Positions 38,486 to 47,955 of a stretch of DNA of 64,000 nucleotides are shown one piece after another. This stretch comes from Flaviramulus sp. BrNp1-15 (lineage in GTDB: Bacteria > Bacteroidota > Bacteroidia > Flavobacteriales > Flavobacteriaceae). The position numbers were made by a program, and so were the translations under genes. The stretch covers positions 976,471 to 1,040,470 of the forward strand of contig NZ_CP092099.1 in assembly GCF_022259695.1 (NCBI RefSeq). Reading direction: 5' to 3'. The notes under the pieces are model-generated. The model made no database searches. It was not told the origin of the DNA and saw only the letters and a list, made by a program, of their open reading frames with translations. The stretch's first letter is position 1; each line of letters opens with the position of its first letter.

Positions 38486-39772
38486 ATGGCAAATACTGCT
38501 ACTATAGAAATTAACGGTCAAAAAAACGAATTTCCTTTAGTAAAAGGAACTGAAGATGAAATTGCAATAGATATTTCTAAGCTTAGAGGAACCACTGGAG
38601 GTGTAATTACTATAGATCCTGGTTACAAAAATACAGGCTCTTGTGAAAGCGCAATTACTTTTTTAGATGGAGAAAAAGGAATTTTAAGGTATCGTGGATA
38701 TTCAATTGAAGAATTAGCCGAAAAAGCTGATTTTTTAGAAGTAGCTTATTTGTTAATATTTGGAGAACTTCCAACAAAAGAACAAAACGAAAAATTTCAT
38801 GCCGATATAAAAGCACAATCTATTGTTGATGAAGATGTAAAAAAGATATTAGATGCGTTTCCTAAAGCGGCACACCCAATGGGAGTTATTTCTTCTTTAA
38901 CAAGTGCGTTAACAGCATTTAACCCATCTTCTGTAAATGTGGATTCAGAGGAGGATATGTATAAATCTGTTGTTAGAATTTTAGGTAAATTTCCAGTTTT
39001 AGTAGCATGGACATTACGTAAAAAACAGGGTTTACCACTTGATTATGGTGATAATTCATTAGGTTATGTAGAAAACATCTTAAAAATGATGTTTAGACAA
39101 CCTAATGCATGTTATGTGCAAAATAAAGTTTTAGTAGATGCTTTAGATAAGCTTTTGATTCTTCATGCAGATCACGAACAAAACTGTTCTACATCAACTG
39201 TTAGAATTGTAGGTTCGTCTCATGCAGGGTTATTTGCATCTCTATCTGCAGGAATTTCAGCACTTTGGGGACCATTACATGGAGGAGCCAACCAAGCTGT
39301 ATTAGAAATGCTTGAAGCTATAAAAGCTGATGGAGGTGATACTAAAAAGTATATGGCAAAAGCAAAAGATAAAAGTGACCCATTCCGTTTAATGGGATTT
39401 GGACACCGTGTTTATAAAAACTTCGACCCACGTGCTAAAATTATTAAAAAAGCAGCTGATGAAGTGTTAGGTAATTTAGGTATAGATGACCCAATTTTAG
39501 ATATAGCAAAAGGGCTTGAAAAAGAAGCTTTAAGCGATAAATATTTTGTAGACAGAAAATTATATCCAAATGTAGATTTTTACTCAGGAATAATTTATAG
39601 AGGTATGGGAATACCAACAGATATGTTTACGGTAATGTTTGCTTTAGGTCGTTTACCAGGTTGGATTGCTCAATGGAGAGAAATGCGTTTACGTAAAGAA
39701 CCAATTGGACGCCCAAGACAAATTTATATTGGAGAAACAGAAAGAAAGTTTGTGCCTATAAATAAGAGATAA
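38486..39772 (+). CDS. gltA: Citrate synthase
   Basis: 428 residues, the hexameric type found in Gram-negative bacteria. Condenses acetyl-CoA with oxaloacetate as entry to the TCA cycle. Catalytic and binding segments: ADHEQNCSTSTVRIVGSSHA, GPLHGGANQAVLEML with the catalytic His, FGHRVYKNFDPRAK with the second His, and the Asp region VDFYSGIIYRGMGIP. Strong N-terminal domain DPGYKNTGSCESAITFLDG. It has its own spacer with an imperfect TAATTTAG -7 box and ends at a terminator. Confidence 0.98.
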   Translation: MANTATIEINGQKNEFPLVKGTEDEIAIDISKLRGTTGGVITIDPGYKNTGSCESAITFLDGEKGILRYRGYSIEELAEKADFLEVAYLLIFGELPTKEQNEKFHADIKAQSIVDEDVKKILDAFPKAAHPMGVISSLTSALTAFNPSSVNVDSEEDMYKSVVRILGKFPVLVAWTLRKKQGLPLDYGDNSLGYVENILKMMFRQPNACYVQNKVLVDALDKLLILHADHEQNCSTSTVRIVGSSHAGLFASLSAGISALWGPLHGGANQAVLEMLEAIKADGGDTKKYMAKAKDKSDPFRLMGFGHRVYKNFDPRAKIIKKAADEVLGNLGIDDPILDIAKGLEKEALSDKYFVDRKLYPNVDFYSGIIYRGMGIPTDMFTVMFALGRLPGWIAQWREMRLRKEPIGRPRQIYIGETERKFVPINKR

Positions 39773-39797
39773 ATACATAAATTATAAAAATTAAGAG

Positions 39798-39828
39798 GCT
39801 TCATAAGTATTACTTATGAGGCTTTTTT
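39798..39828 (+). terminator. Intrinsic terminator after gltA
   Basis: GCTTCATAAG pairs with CTTATGAGGC (one G-T wobble) with a short loop and is followed by six T. It lies only 12 bases before the next ATG. Confidence 0.85.
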
Positions 39829-39839
39829 ATATTTACAAC

Positions 39840-40754
39840 ATGTTAGAACTTAATATAAAAAATGAAACATCAAGACTTCGTGCTGTAATTTTAGGAACTG
39901 CTAAAAGTAATGGACCCATACCTAAAGTAGAAGAATGCTACGACCCCAAAAGTATTGAGCATGTTAAGGCTGGAACTTACCCAAAAGAAGCAGATATGAT
40001 TCTAGAAATGGAAGCTGTTGCTAAAGTTTTTAAAAAGTATGATATTAATGTTTATAGACCGGAAGTTATTGAAAATTGTAATCAAATATTTTCTAGAGAT
40101 ATAGCTTTTGTTATAGAAGATAAAGTTATACGTGCTAATATTTTACCAGACAGAGAACGAGAGATAGAAGCTATAAGATACGTTTGGAATCAAATAGATA
40201 GAAAAAACAGAGTTATTCTTCCAGAAGAATGCCATGTTGAAGGAGGTGATGTAATGCCTTGGAACGATTATATTTTTATTGGCACATATTCTGGTGATGA
40301 CTATCCAGATTTAATTACTGCACGTACTAATATGGATGCTGTAATAGCTATTCAAGAGTTGTTTCCAGATAAGATTGTAAAATCTTTTGAACTAAGAAAA
40401 TCAAATATTAATGCAAAAGAAAATGCATTGCATTTAGATTGTTGTTTTCAGCCTATTGGAAAGGATAAAGCTATTATCCATAAAAATGGATTTTTAGTTG
40501 AAAAAGAATACCAATGGTTGGTTGATTTTTTTGGTAAAGGAAATGTATTTGAAATTACTAAAGATGAAATGTATGAAATGAATAGTAATATATTCTCTAT
40601 TTCTGAAGAAGTTGTAATTTCTGAAAAAAACTTTACCCGATTAAACACTTGGTTGCGAGAACAAGGATTTACAGTTGAAGAAGTGCCATACGCAGAAATA
40701 TCTAAACAAGGAGGTTTACTACGTTGTACAACAATGCCTTTAATTAGAGATTGA
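39840..40754 (+). CDS. Pentein-fold amidinotransferase/arginine deiminase-like enzyme
   Basis: 304 residues from the ATG at 39840; an upstream in-frame start would lie inside the gltA terminator. The fold signature is clear: SRDIAFVIEDKVIRANI and EGGDVM in the middle, the catalytic HLDCC (His-x-Asp) segment, and the C-terminal nucleophile Cys296 in GGLLRCTTMPL. The family covers arginine deiminases, dimethylarginine hydrolases and glycine/inosamine amidinotransferases; the exact substrate cannot be read from sequence. A second pentein enzyme follows after 71 bases in the same direction, suggesting a joint role in arginine or citrulline breakdown. Confidence 0.85.
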   Translation: MLELNIKNETSRLRAVILGTAKSNGPIPKVEECYDPKSIEHVKAGTYPKEADMILEMEAVAKVFKKYDINVYRPEVIENCNQIFSRDIAFVIEDKVIRANILPDREREIEAIRYVWNQIDRKNRVILPEECHVEGGDVMPWNDYIFIGTYSGDDYPDLITARTNMDAVIAIQELFPDKIVKSFELRKSNINAKENALHLDCCFQPIGKDKAIIHKNGFLVEKEYQWLVDFFGKGNVFEITKDEMYEMNSNIFSISEEVVISEKNFTRLNTWLREQGFTVEEVPYAEISKQGGLLRCTTMPLIRD

Positions 40755-40795
40755 TTTTAGGATTAGTAAAACCGATTTAATATATCAAATAATCA

Positions 40796-40803
40796 TACTT
40801 TTG
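40796..40803 (+). promoter_or_regulatory. -7 element upstream of ctlX
   Basis: TACTTTTG, a perfect Bacteroidota -7 box 22 bases before the ATG of the ctlX-like gene. The -33 region (TTTA at 40776-40779) has short spacing, so the promoter call is tentative. Confidence 0.4.
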
Positions 40804-40825
40804 CACGATATACTCTTAAAAACAA

Positions 40826-41758
40826 ATGCAACAAACTACAAATACTATTTTAATGATTCGTCCGGTAAATTTTAGGATGAATGAGCAAACAGCAGTAAAT
40901 AATTTTTTTCAAGAGAATTTAGATATAAAAAACCAAGAAATAAATCTACTTGCACAGCAAGAATTTGATGTTTTTGTTGAAAAATTAAAAGGTATTGGGG
41001 TACATGTTATAGTTGTTGATGACAAAAAAGAAACCGATACTCCTGATTCTATATTTCCTAATAATTGGATATCTTTTCATAAAAATGGTAGTGTTGTAAT
41101 ATACCCTATGTTTGCTGAGAACCGTAGATTAGAGCGTAGAGAAGATATTCTTGATATTTTAGAACAAGAAGGTTTTGTTATTAATCAAGTGATAGATTAT
41201 ACATCGGCTGAAGCAGAAAACTTTTTTTTAGAAGGAACGGGTAGTATTATTATGGATAGAGATCATCAAAAAGCATATTGTGCTTTGTCACCCAGAGCAG
41301 ATGAAGATTTATTTATTGAGTTTTGTGAAGATCTTGATTGTTTTCCTGTTGTTTTTACTGCAAATCAAACAGTAAATGGAGAACGAAAGCCTATTTATCA
41401 CACTAATGTAATGATGTGTATTGGTGAAACTTTTGCAGTTATTTGTTTGGATAGTATTGATGATAAAAAAGAGCGCAAAAGTGTTGTTAATCATTTAAAA
41501 AATGATGGTAAAGAGATTATTACTATTACCGAAGAACAAGTGAATAATTTTGCTGGTAATATGTTACAAGTAAATGGAGTAAATGACGAAGGCTTTTTAG
41601 TAATGAGTGAATCTGCCTATAAATCGTTAACAAATCAACAAATTAGTAAACTGCAAAAGCATACTAAGATATTATATAGTTCTTTAGATACTATTGAGAC
41701 TTGCGGAGGAGGAAGTGCACGTTGTATGATGGCAGAGGTGTTTTTGCCTAAAGCTTAA
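40826..41758 (+). CDS. ctlX: Citrulline utilisation hydrolase CtlX-like pentein enzyme
   Basis: 310 residues. Start MQQTTNTILMIRPVNFRMNEQTA and the pattern of the CtlX/amidinotransferase-like family: FPNNWISFHKNGSVVIYPM, the FLEGTGSIIMDR guanidine-pocket segment, HTNVMMCIG with the catalytic His, and the C-terminal ETCGGGSARCMMAEVF with Cys300 as nucleophile. CtlX proteins are reported to release ammonia from citrulline; applying that here is inference from family. It may have its own promoter despite following another pentein gene. It converges on a histidine kinase gene 93 bases away. Confidence 0.85.
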   Translation: MQQTTNTILMIRPVNFRMNEQTAVNNFFQENLDIKNQEINLLAQQEFDVFVEKLKGIGVHVIVVDDKKETDTPDSIFPNNWISFHKNGSVVIYPMFAENRRLERREDILDILEQEGFVINQVIDYTSAEAENFFLEGTGSIIMDRDHQKAYCALSPRADEDLFIEFCEDLDCFPVVFTANQTVNGERKPIYHTNVMMCIGETFAVICLDSIDDKKERKSVVNHLKNDGKEIITITEEQVNNFAGNMLQVNGVNDEGFLVMSESAYKSLTNQQISKLQKHTKILYSSLDTIETCGGGSARCMMAEVFLPKA

Positions 41759-41851
41759 TTACGTTATTATTTTGCCTTAGGGATAGTAGTATAAATCCTT
41801 TTTTCAAAAGATTGAAACGAATAGCCCGCTATATGGGTAACGATCAAAAAA

Positions 41852-43915
41852 TTATGCTGGTTTAGATTTTGGTAATTGCACATAAAATGTACTACCAACA
41901 CCTTGCGTGCTTTCTACCCAAATTTTACCATTATTAAGCTCAACTAATTCTTTACAAATAGATAGTCCTAAACCAGTACCTTTTTCGTTGTTTGTACCAA
42001 CAGTTGTAAAAGAAGTGTTTTTAAATAATTTCTCAATATTCTGTTTAGATATACCAATACCAGTATCTGAAATACTTATTATACAACTACCATTACTAAT
42101 ATGATTAGAAATAGTAATGGTGTCCCCATTTTTGCTAAATTTTAAAGCATTGGCGAGCAGATTTTGAATTACAATCTCGAACATACTTCGGTCTGCATAG
42201 GCAAAATCTCTTAAAGAGTGATCAACCAAAGTGATGCCTTTGCTTTCTATACGTTGTTCTATAAGGTTTATTTTTTCTTCAAAAACTTCTTGTACATCAA
42301 ATAATGTAGGTTTAGGTTCTAACGATTGCATTTGAGACTTAGACCAGTTAAGTAAATTAAAAAGTAATAAAGAGGCGTTATTAGCATTTTCGCTTAACTC
42401 TGGAATTAAATTATCAAACTCTTCTCTAGATAAAGAACCATCTTTTAGTAAATCTATAAAGCCATTAATAGAGGAAAGTGAATCTTTTAGATCGTGAGAT
42501 ACTATAGAGAAGAGTTTGTCTTTTACATTGTTTACATTTTCCAAATGTTTGGTTTGTTCTAAAAATGCTTCGTTTTGTAATTCTATTTTAATGTTTTTTT
42601 CTTCAAGCTCTTGCATGTATTTTATATTGCTGTTACGTTTTAAATATATTAAAATTAAAAATGTAGATACAATGGCAAGTGCAGCGAGTAAAGCATAAAA
42701 AATTAATTTAAATTTATTATACCTTTCATCCGTTTCAGAGATAGATGTATTCGTTAATTGTGCGGTATTTGAAGTTACATCGGGCTTATCAAAATTAGGA
42801 TCTAATTCAAGCAGTTGAGGTTCTATGTTATTTGTGTTAACAGTAACGTCATTTCTTTTTAGAGCATTATTTAATTCATAGTATTCACGTTGCCATACAA
42901 AAGCTTTATCAAATCGTCTTCTTGTAGAGTCTAAAGTCTTCATTAATTTATAATGCTTAAGTAACTCTGTTTTATTGTCAATATTTTTGGCAATTTCCCC
43001 GGCTTCAAGTAGTTGTTTTTCAGCCAATACTAACCTGTTTTGTTGTATGTTTAAATCTCCCAGATTATTTAAAGTTATTAATAAGTCTGCTTTATTATCA
43101 TTGCGTATATTAATATTATAACCTTGTACTAAATATCCAGAGGCTTTGCTATAATCGTTAAATTCTAAATACTGACCACCTAATTTTGGGTATATATGTC
43201 CGCGAATTGAATCATTATCAGATTCACTGCTTGCTAAGACTTTTTCAAAATATTGAATAGCTTTTCTGTGCTCTTTTTTAAAAGAGTAAAGTTCAGCTAA
43301 TTTACTATTAGATTCGTTAATACTAGAAGTATCATTAAGTCGTTCTTGAACTTCTAAAGCTTTGATATAGTATTCTATGGCTTTATCGTAAGCTTTTATA
43401 TTATAATAAGCGTTGGCTAAGTTACTGTAAGCTAAATTTAGCTCGTTTACCAAATTTCTTTTTTCTAACTCATTAATTGCCGCCAGAGAAAACTGTAAAC
43501 CTTTAGTAAAATTGCCACGTTTAATTTCAATTAATCCAATGCTGTTATTAACTTTAGCAACGCCAAGTGTATCTTTTAATGTATTAAATAATCTTTTGGA
43601 TTTGTTATAACCACTTATAGCATTTATATAATCATTTTTGTGCGCATATATTAAAGCTTTATAGTAAGTTATTTCTGCAATGCCTTTTTTGTAGTTTAAA
43701 GTATTGGATAGTTTTTCACTTTCTATAACATACTTAAGCGCCCTATCGTATTCCTGCGTATCTAAAAGTGATTGAACAAGTTTTAATGAAGTTTCTACTT
43801 TTAAGGAGTCTTGTTCTTGAAAAGCTAGTTCTATAGCGAGACTATCTATGTCATTGGTTTGTGAAAAACCAATGAATACCGATAAACCGATAACTATAGT
43901 AATTATTCTCCTCAT
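41852..43915 (-). CDS. TPR-containing sensor histidine kinase
   Basis: 687 residues. A signal sequence (1-19) leads into about eight TPR repeats (about 40-330) that would lie in the periplasm, followed by one transmembrane helix (404-425), a coiled-coil linker, the H-box KLFSIVSHDLKDSLSSI with His474, and a HATPase domain with NLLANALKFSKNGD, DTGIGIS and GTGLGLSICKELVE. It senses an unknown signal, perhaps through protein contacts of the TPRs. No response regulator is encoded nearby, so it is an orphan kinase. The 467-base spacer upstream is shared with divergent argS. Confidence 0.92.
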   Translation of the reverse strand: MRRIITIVIGLSVFIGFSQTNDIDSLAIELAFQEQDSLKVETSLKLVQSLLDTQEYDRALKYVIESEKLSNTLNYKKGIAEITYYKALIYAHKNDYINAISGYNKSKRLFNTLKDTLGVAKVNNSIGLIEIKRGNFTKGLQFSLAAINELEKRNLVNELNLAYSNLANAYYNIKAYDKAIEYYIKALEVQERLNDTSSINESNSKLAELYSFKKEHRKAIQYFEKVLASSESDNDSIRGHIYPKLGGQYLEFNDYSKASGYLVQGYNINIRNDNKADLLITLNNLGDLNIQQNRLVLAEKQLLEAGEIAKNIDNKTELLKHYKLMKTLDSTRRRFDKAFVWQREYYELNNALKRNDVTVNTNNIEPQLLELDPNFDKPDVTSNTAQLTNTSISETDERYNKFKLIFYALLAALAIVSTFLILIYLKRNSNIKYMQELEEKNIKIELQNEAFLEQTKHLENVNNVKDKLFSIVSHDLKDSLSSINGFIDLLKDGSLSREEFDNLIPELSENANNASLLLFNLLNWSKSQMQSLEPKPTLFDVQEVFEEKINLIEQRIESKGITLVDHSLRDFAYADRSMFEIVIQNLLANALKFSKNGDTITISNHISNGSCIISISDTGIGISKQNIEKLFKNTSFTTVGTNNEKGTGLGLSICKELVELNNGKIWVESTQGVGSTFYVQLPKSKPA

Positions 43916-44382
43916 ACAAACATTAAAATTACAACAGTTAATAAAGTAGGTAAATGGGTCTTAAATTTGAGGGAAAATAAGAATACTCTATTAAGTTGTA
44001 ATTCGTTGTTAGTTTTTAAAATTTCTCCAAATTAATGGATGAATTAATAGCTTTACCTAACAAAAGTTGAAAAAAGCACCATTAAAATCTAATTTCTGCG
44101 TTTTAATGCTAATAAATTAGATGAAATGATGTGTAAAAATAGACCAAATAATCGACGAATAGATGAACGGTAAAAATCATAGAAAAAGAGCGCTTTTGTC
44201 GATGAAATGCACGTTGATTTTAAATGATTTTTTGGGCATACTTATAAATAACAGAATTGTATTAGTTCTAATATATTTAATAGCTTTCTGTATATGGAAT
44301 TAAGATTGTTAAGCAATGTTTATAATTACTGAAAAAACATAAAAAACTTGCTATCTTTGCGAGCTTATAACACCAAAAGAAA
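43916..44382. other. 467-bp divergent spacer between histidine kinase and argS
   Basis: No open frame of interest and no tRNA seen. It holds the argS -7 box at its right end and a short palindrome AAAGAGCGCTTT near 44186. The word GATGAA occurs four times at 44038, 44119, 44162 and 44199 with irregular spacing. I could not find a consensus promoter for the kinase. Confidence 0.4.
44352..44359 (+). promoter_or_regulatory. -7 element of the argS promoter
   Basis: TATCTTTG, a perfect Bacteroidota -7 box 23 bases before the argS ATG. No matching TTTG was found 19 bases upstream. Confidence 0.5.
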
Positions 44383-46167
44383 ATGAACCTTCAGGATACT
44401 TTATCAAATCATGTAAAACAAGCTGTAAAAACAAGCTTTAATATAGAATTAGAAACTGTAGAATTTCAGGCGACTAGAAAAGAGTTTGCAGGAGATATTA
44501 CAGTAGTTATTTTTCCTATGTTACGTTTTATAAAAGGTAATCCGGTTCAAATTGGTGAAGCCATAGGTAATTATTTAGTTGAAAAAATTACTGACGTTAA
44601 GGCATTTAATGTAGTAAAAGGCTTTTTAAATATAGAAATTAGCGATTCCTATTATCTTAATTTCTTTAATAACATTAAAGATGAAAAAGAATATGGTTTT
44701 GCCTCTCCAAAAGCGGACGATAAAGCCATTATGGTAGAATATTCTTCACCTAATACCAATAAACCTTTACACTTAGGACATATTAGAAACAATCTTTTAG
44801 GGTATAGTGTAGCCGAAATTTTAAAAGCTTCGGGTAAAAAAGTTTACAAAACCCAAATTATAAACGATAGAGGTATTCACATATGTAAAAGTATGTTGGC
44901 TTGGAAACTTTTTGGAAATGAAGAAACTCCAGAAAGTACTGGTTTGAAAGGTGATAAGCTGGTTGGGAATTATTATGTGAAATTCGATCAAGAATATAAA
45001 AAAGAAATTCAGGATTTAATATCAAAAGGACAAACCGAAGCTGAAGCTAAAAAAAATGCTCCTATTTTATTGGAAGCTCAAAATATGCTTTTAAAATGGG
45101 AAGCTGGAGATGAAGAAACCGTTTCGCTTTGGAAAAAAATGAATGGTTGGGTATATGAAGGTTTTAATACAACCTATGAAAATTTAGGTGTAGATTTTGA
45201 TACACTTTACTATGAAAGTAACACGTATTTATTAGGAAAAGAGTTTGTTGCTGAAGGTTTAAAATCTGGTGTTTTTCATAAAGAAGAAGATGGTTCTGTT
45301 TGGTGTGATTTAACCGATGAAGGTCTAGATAAAAAAATAGTTCAACGTGCTGATGGTACTGCGGTTTACATGACTCAGGATATAGGTACAGCTATACAAC
45401 GTATTAAAGATTTTCCAGATGTTGGAGGTATGGTTTATACTGTTGGAAATGAGCAAGATTATCACTTTCAAGTACTGTTTTTAATTCTTAAAAAGCTAGG
45501 GTTCGAATGGGCAAAAAACTTATACCATTTAAGTTATGGTATGGTAGATTTACCTAGCGGAAAAATGAAAAGTAGAGAAGGAACTGTAGTTGATGCCGAC
45601 GATTTAATTGATGATATGGCTAAAACAGCCGAAGAAATATCAGAAGAATTAGGCAAACTTGATGGATATTCAAAAGAAGAAAAACAAACCCTTTATAAAA
45701 CCATTGGGTTGGGAGCTTTAAAATATTACATTTTAAAAGTAGACCCTAAAAAGCGTATTTTATTTGACCCTAAAGAATCTATAGATTTTCAAGGAAATAC
45801 AGGGCCATTTATCCAGTACACTTACGCTAGAATTCAATCTATTTTAAGAAAAGCATCTATTGATAATAGTATTTCACTTAGTGCAAGCGAAGTGTCTTTT
45901 CATCTTAAAGAAAAAGAATTACTAAAGCAAATTCAGTTATTTCCAGAAGTGGTTCAAAATGCTGCCGAAAATCATAGTCCAGCTTTAATAGCTAATTATA
46001 CTTATGATTTGGTTAAGGAATTCAATTCCTTCTATCAAAACGTATCCATTTTAGGAGCAGATAACGACAATGAGAAAACTTTTAGAGTTCAGCTTTCTAA
46101 CGTAGTTGCAAATACTATTAAAAATAGTTTTGGATTATTAGGAATTCAAGTTCCTGAGCGTATGTAA
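44383..46167 (+). CDS. argS: Arginyl-tRNA synthetase
   Basis: 594 residues, class I aminoacyl-tRNA synthetase. Arg-tRNA-synthetase N-terminal domain (1-90), the HIGH motif as HLGHIRN at 130-136 preceded by EYSSPNTNKPL, the KMSKS counterpart KMKSREGTVVDADDLID near residue 400, and the all-helical DALR anticodon-binding domain at the C-terminus, ending PERM. It charges tRNA(Arg) with arginine. A single-gene unit with a -7 box and a weak terminator. Confidence 0.98.
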   Translation: MNLQDTLSNHVKQAVKTSFNIELETVEFQATRKEFAGDITVVIFPMLRFIKGNPVQIGEAIGNYLVEKITDVKAFNVVKGFLNIEISDSYYLNFFNNIKDEKEYGFASPKADDKAIMVEYSSPNTNKPLHLGHIRNNLLGYSVAEILKASGKKVYKTQIINDRGIHICKSMLAWKLFGNEETPESTGLKGDKLVGNYYVKFDQEYKKEIQDLISKGQTEAEAKKNAPILLEAQNMLLKWEAGDEETVSLWKKMNGWVYEGFNTTYENLGVDFDTLYYESNTYLLGKEFVAEGLKSGVFHKEEDGSVWCDLTDEGLDKKIVQRADGTAVYMTQDIGTAIQRIKDFPDVGGMVYTVGNEQDYHFQVLFLILKKLGFEWAKNLYHLSYGMVDLPSGKMKSREGTVVDADDLIDDMAKTAEEISEELGKLDGYSKEEKQTLYKTIGLGALKYYILKVDPKKRILFDPKESIDFQGNTGPFIQYTYARIQSILRKASIDNSISLSASEVSFHLKEKELLKQIQLFPEVVQNAAENHSPALIANYTYDLVKEFNSFYQNVSILGADNDNEKTFRVQLSNVVANTIKNSFGLLGIQVPERM

Positions 46168-46232
46168 TCTTTATTTATAATTGTTCACTTTTCAACAATT
46201 TATAATTCAAACTTCTTTTACATGAAGTGATG

Positions 46233-46261
46233 CCTTATATTTATAGAATATAAAGGTTTTT
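46233..46261 (+). terminator. Possible terminator after argS
   Basis: CCTTATATT pairs with AATATAAAGG (one bulged A) around a 5-nt loop, followed by five T. An additional stem AATTGTT / AACAATT lies at 46179-46200. Both are AT-rich and of modest strength. Confidence 0.45.
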
Positions 46262-46276
46262 AGAATTATATTTTAA

Positions 46277-47944
46277 ATGAACATTAGCTTGCATACAGAG
46301 CGTTTTTGCGTATTACTATTTTTAGTAGTTTTATTTTCAGCCTGTTCACAAAGTGTAAAGTTGCCTGAAACGAAAGTTGTATTCACTTCAACAGATACAA
46401 TTCTAATCAAACTATATAATCGCTCCGAAAAGTTAGCTAAACAAAATATAACACATTACGGCGATAGAAATGTGTTGATTGAAGGTGCCAACTATAAAAA
46501 TGTTTGGTTGGAAACCCAACCTATGGGTGGCTATATGTATGCAAAACGTAACTTGGAAATTGCAAAAAACAACATCACTATTTTTACAGATAACCAAAGG
46601 GAAGATGGTCGTTTTCCTGGAGTAATCTATAAACGAAATGGTATTATTGACCCTAATTATGCGCAATTCCAAGGTCTGTATTTTGCAATGCCTGCTTTTG
46701 AATTGTATTATCTGTTAAACAAAGACCGAGACTATCTTGAGAAAGTTTATCATGCCTTGAAAAAATTTGATAATTATCTCTGGAAAACTCGAGATTCAGA
46801 TAATAACGGTTGTTTGGAAACGTGGTGTATTTATGACAATGGTGAAGATGGTAGTGTAAGATTCAACGATTTCCCAAATGCCTGGGCGTTTGATTTTCCA
46901 CCGAGTAAGGAAGCAGCTTCTAAGTTATCAAAAGAGGAGTTAAAAATTCATTGTAAAGAAGATTTTTATGATTCTACTATAGAAATGACCGTTCCTATAG
47001 AATCTATGGACGTTATGTCCTATTCATATTCGTGTAGAGATGTTTTGGCGCTAATTTCAAAAGAAATTAATAACGGGAAAGACGCATTTTGGAGACAAAA
47101 AGCTAATGCGGTGCAAACAAAAATTAAAAGTTATTTATGGAATGTGGATAAGCAAGCGTGTTATGACAAGGATAGGAATAATGAAACCATGCCTATTCTG
47201 TTGCATAACAATTTACGTTGCATGTATTTGGGTAGTTTCGATCAAGAAATGGCTGATGGTTTTGTTAAACAGCATCTAATGAACCCTGAAGAATTTTGGA
47301 CGCCAATGCCATTACCTTCCATAGCCGCTAACGACCCTAGTTTTAAAAACATTCCCGGAAATAATTGGAGCGGACAACCACAAGGTCTAACCTATCAAAG
47401 ATCTTTAAGAGCTTTGGAAAATTATGGTCATTTTGCAGAATTAACGATGATTGGACAGAAGTTTTTGAATGTTTTAAAAGCATCTCAAAAATTCACTCAG
47501 CAATTTGATCCTTTTAAGGCAACTACAAACGATTCAACAGATGGTTACGGACCAAGTATTTTAGCATCGCTCGAATTTATTTCTAGGTTTTATGGAGTTC
47601 ATATTACACAAGATAAAATCTACTGGTCGTGTTTAGATGATGATGAAGATTATAGTTACACACAAACTTGGAACGGAAACGACTATACATTGCACACTAA
47701 AGAAAATACTGTGTTTTGCTCAATAAATGGGAAGGAAATATTTACATTTTCAAAAGGTGCAAGAGTGGTTACTAATTTAGAAGGAGATTTTATTGAAGTT
47801 GTTGGTATAGATTTGAAAGAAAAGTCATTTCAGTATAAAAAAGATAATGAGTTTAATATGCAACTAGAACCCAATAACGTTTATAGAATAAGTACCAATG
47901 GTGAGTTAGAAAAATATAGTTCTGTTGAATTTTATCATAATTAA
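46277..47944 (+). CDS. Putative (alpha/alpha)6-barrel glycoside hydrolase lipoprotein (MGH1/GH63-like)
   Basis: 555 residues with a type II signal peptide; lipobox LFSAC, Cys23. The body is helical with GRFPGVIYKRNGIIDPNYAQ, a CLETWCIYDNGEDGSVRF acidic loop, and PGNNWSGQPQGLTYQRSLRA near residue 370, which is the pattern of trehalase/GH63/mannosylglycerate-hydrolase-type (alpha/alpha)6 barrels. A beta domain closes the C-terminus. Substrate not identifiable from sequence. It is followed after 11 bases by a GH28-like gene, both lipoproteins, so a small two-enzyme glycan unit is likely. Confidence 0.72.
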   Translation: MNISLHTERFCVLLFLVVLFSACSQSVKLPETKVVFTSTDTILIKLYNRSEKLAKQNITHYGDRNVLIEGANYKNVWLETQPMGGYMYAKRNLEIAKNNITIFTDNQREDGRFPGVIYKRNGIIDPNYAQFQGLYFAMPAFELYYLLNKDRDYLEKVYHALKKFDNYLWKTRDSDNNGCLETWCIYDNGEDGSVRFNDFPNAWAFDFPPSKEAASKLSKEELKIHCKEDFYDSTIEMTVPIESMDVMSYSYSCRDVLALISKEINNGKDAFWRQKANAVQTKIKSYLWNVDKQACYDKDRNNETMPILLHNNLRCMYLGSFDQEMADGFVKQHLMNPEEFWTPMPLPSIAANDPSFKNIPGNNWSGQPQGLTYQRSLRALENYGHFAELTMIGQKFLNVLKASQKFTQQFDPFKATTNDSTDGYGPSILASLEFISRFYGVHITQDKIYWSCLDDDEDYSYTQTWNGNDYTLHTKENTVFCSINGKEIFTFSKGARVVTNLEGDFIEVVGIDLKEKSFQYKKDNEFNMQLEPNNVYRISTNGELEKYSSVEFYHN

Positions 47945-47955
47945 TCAATCAATTT

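Noticed and set aside
44038-44205. Four GATGAA words as a possible regulator-binding array
   Set aside because: Spacing (81, 43, 37) is irregular, flanks differ, and the word is expected by chance in AT-rich DNA; kept only as a remark.
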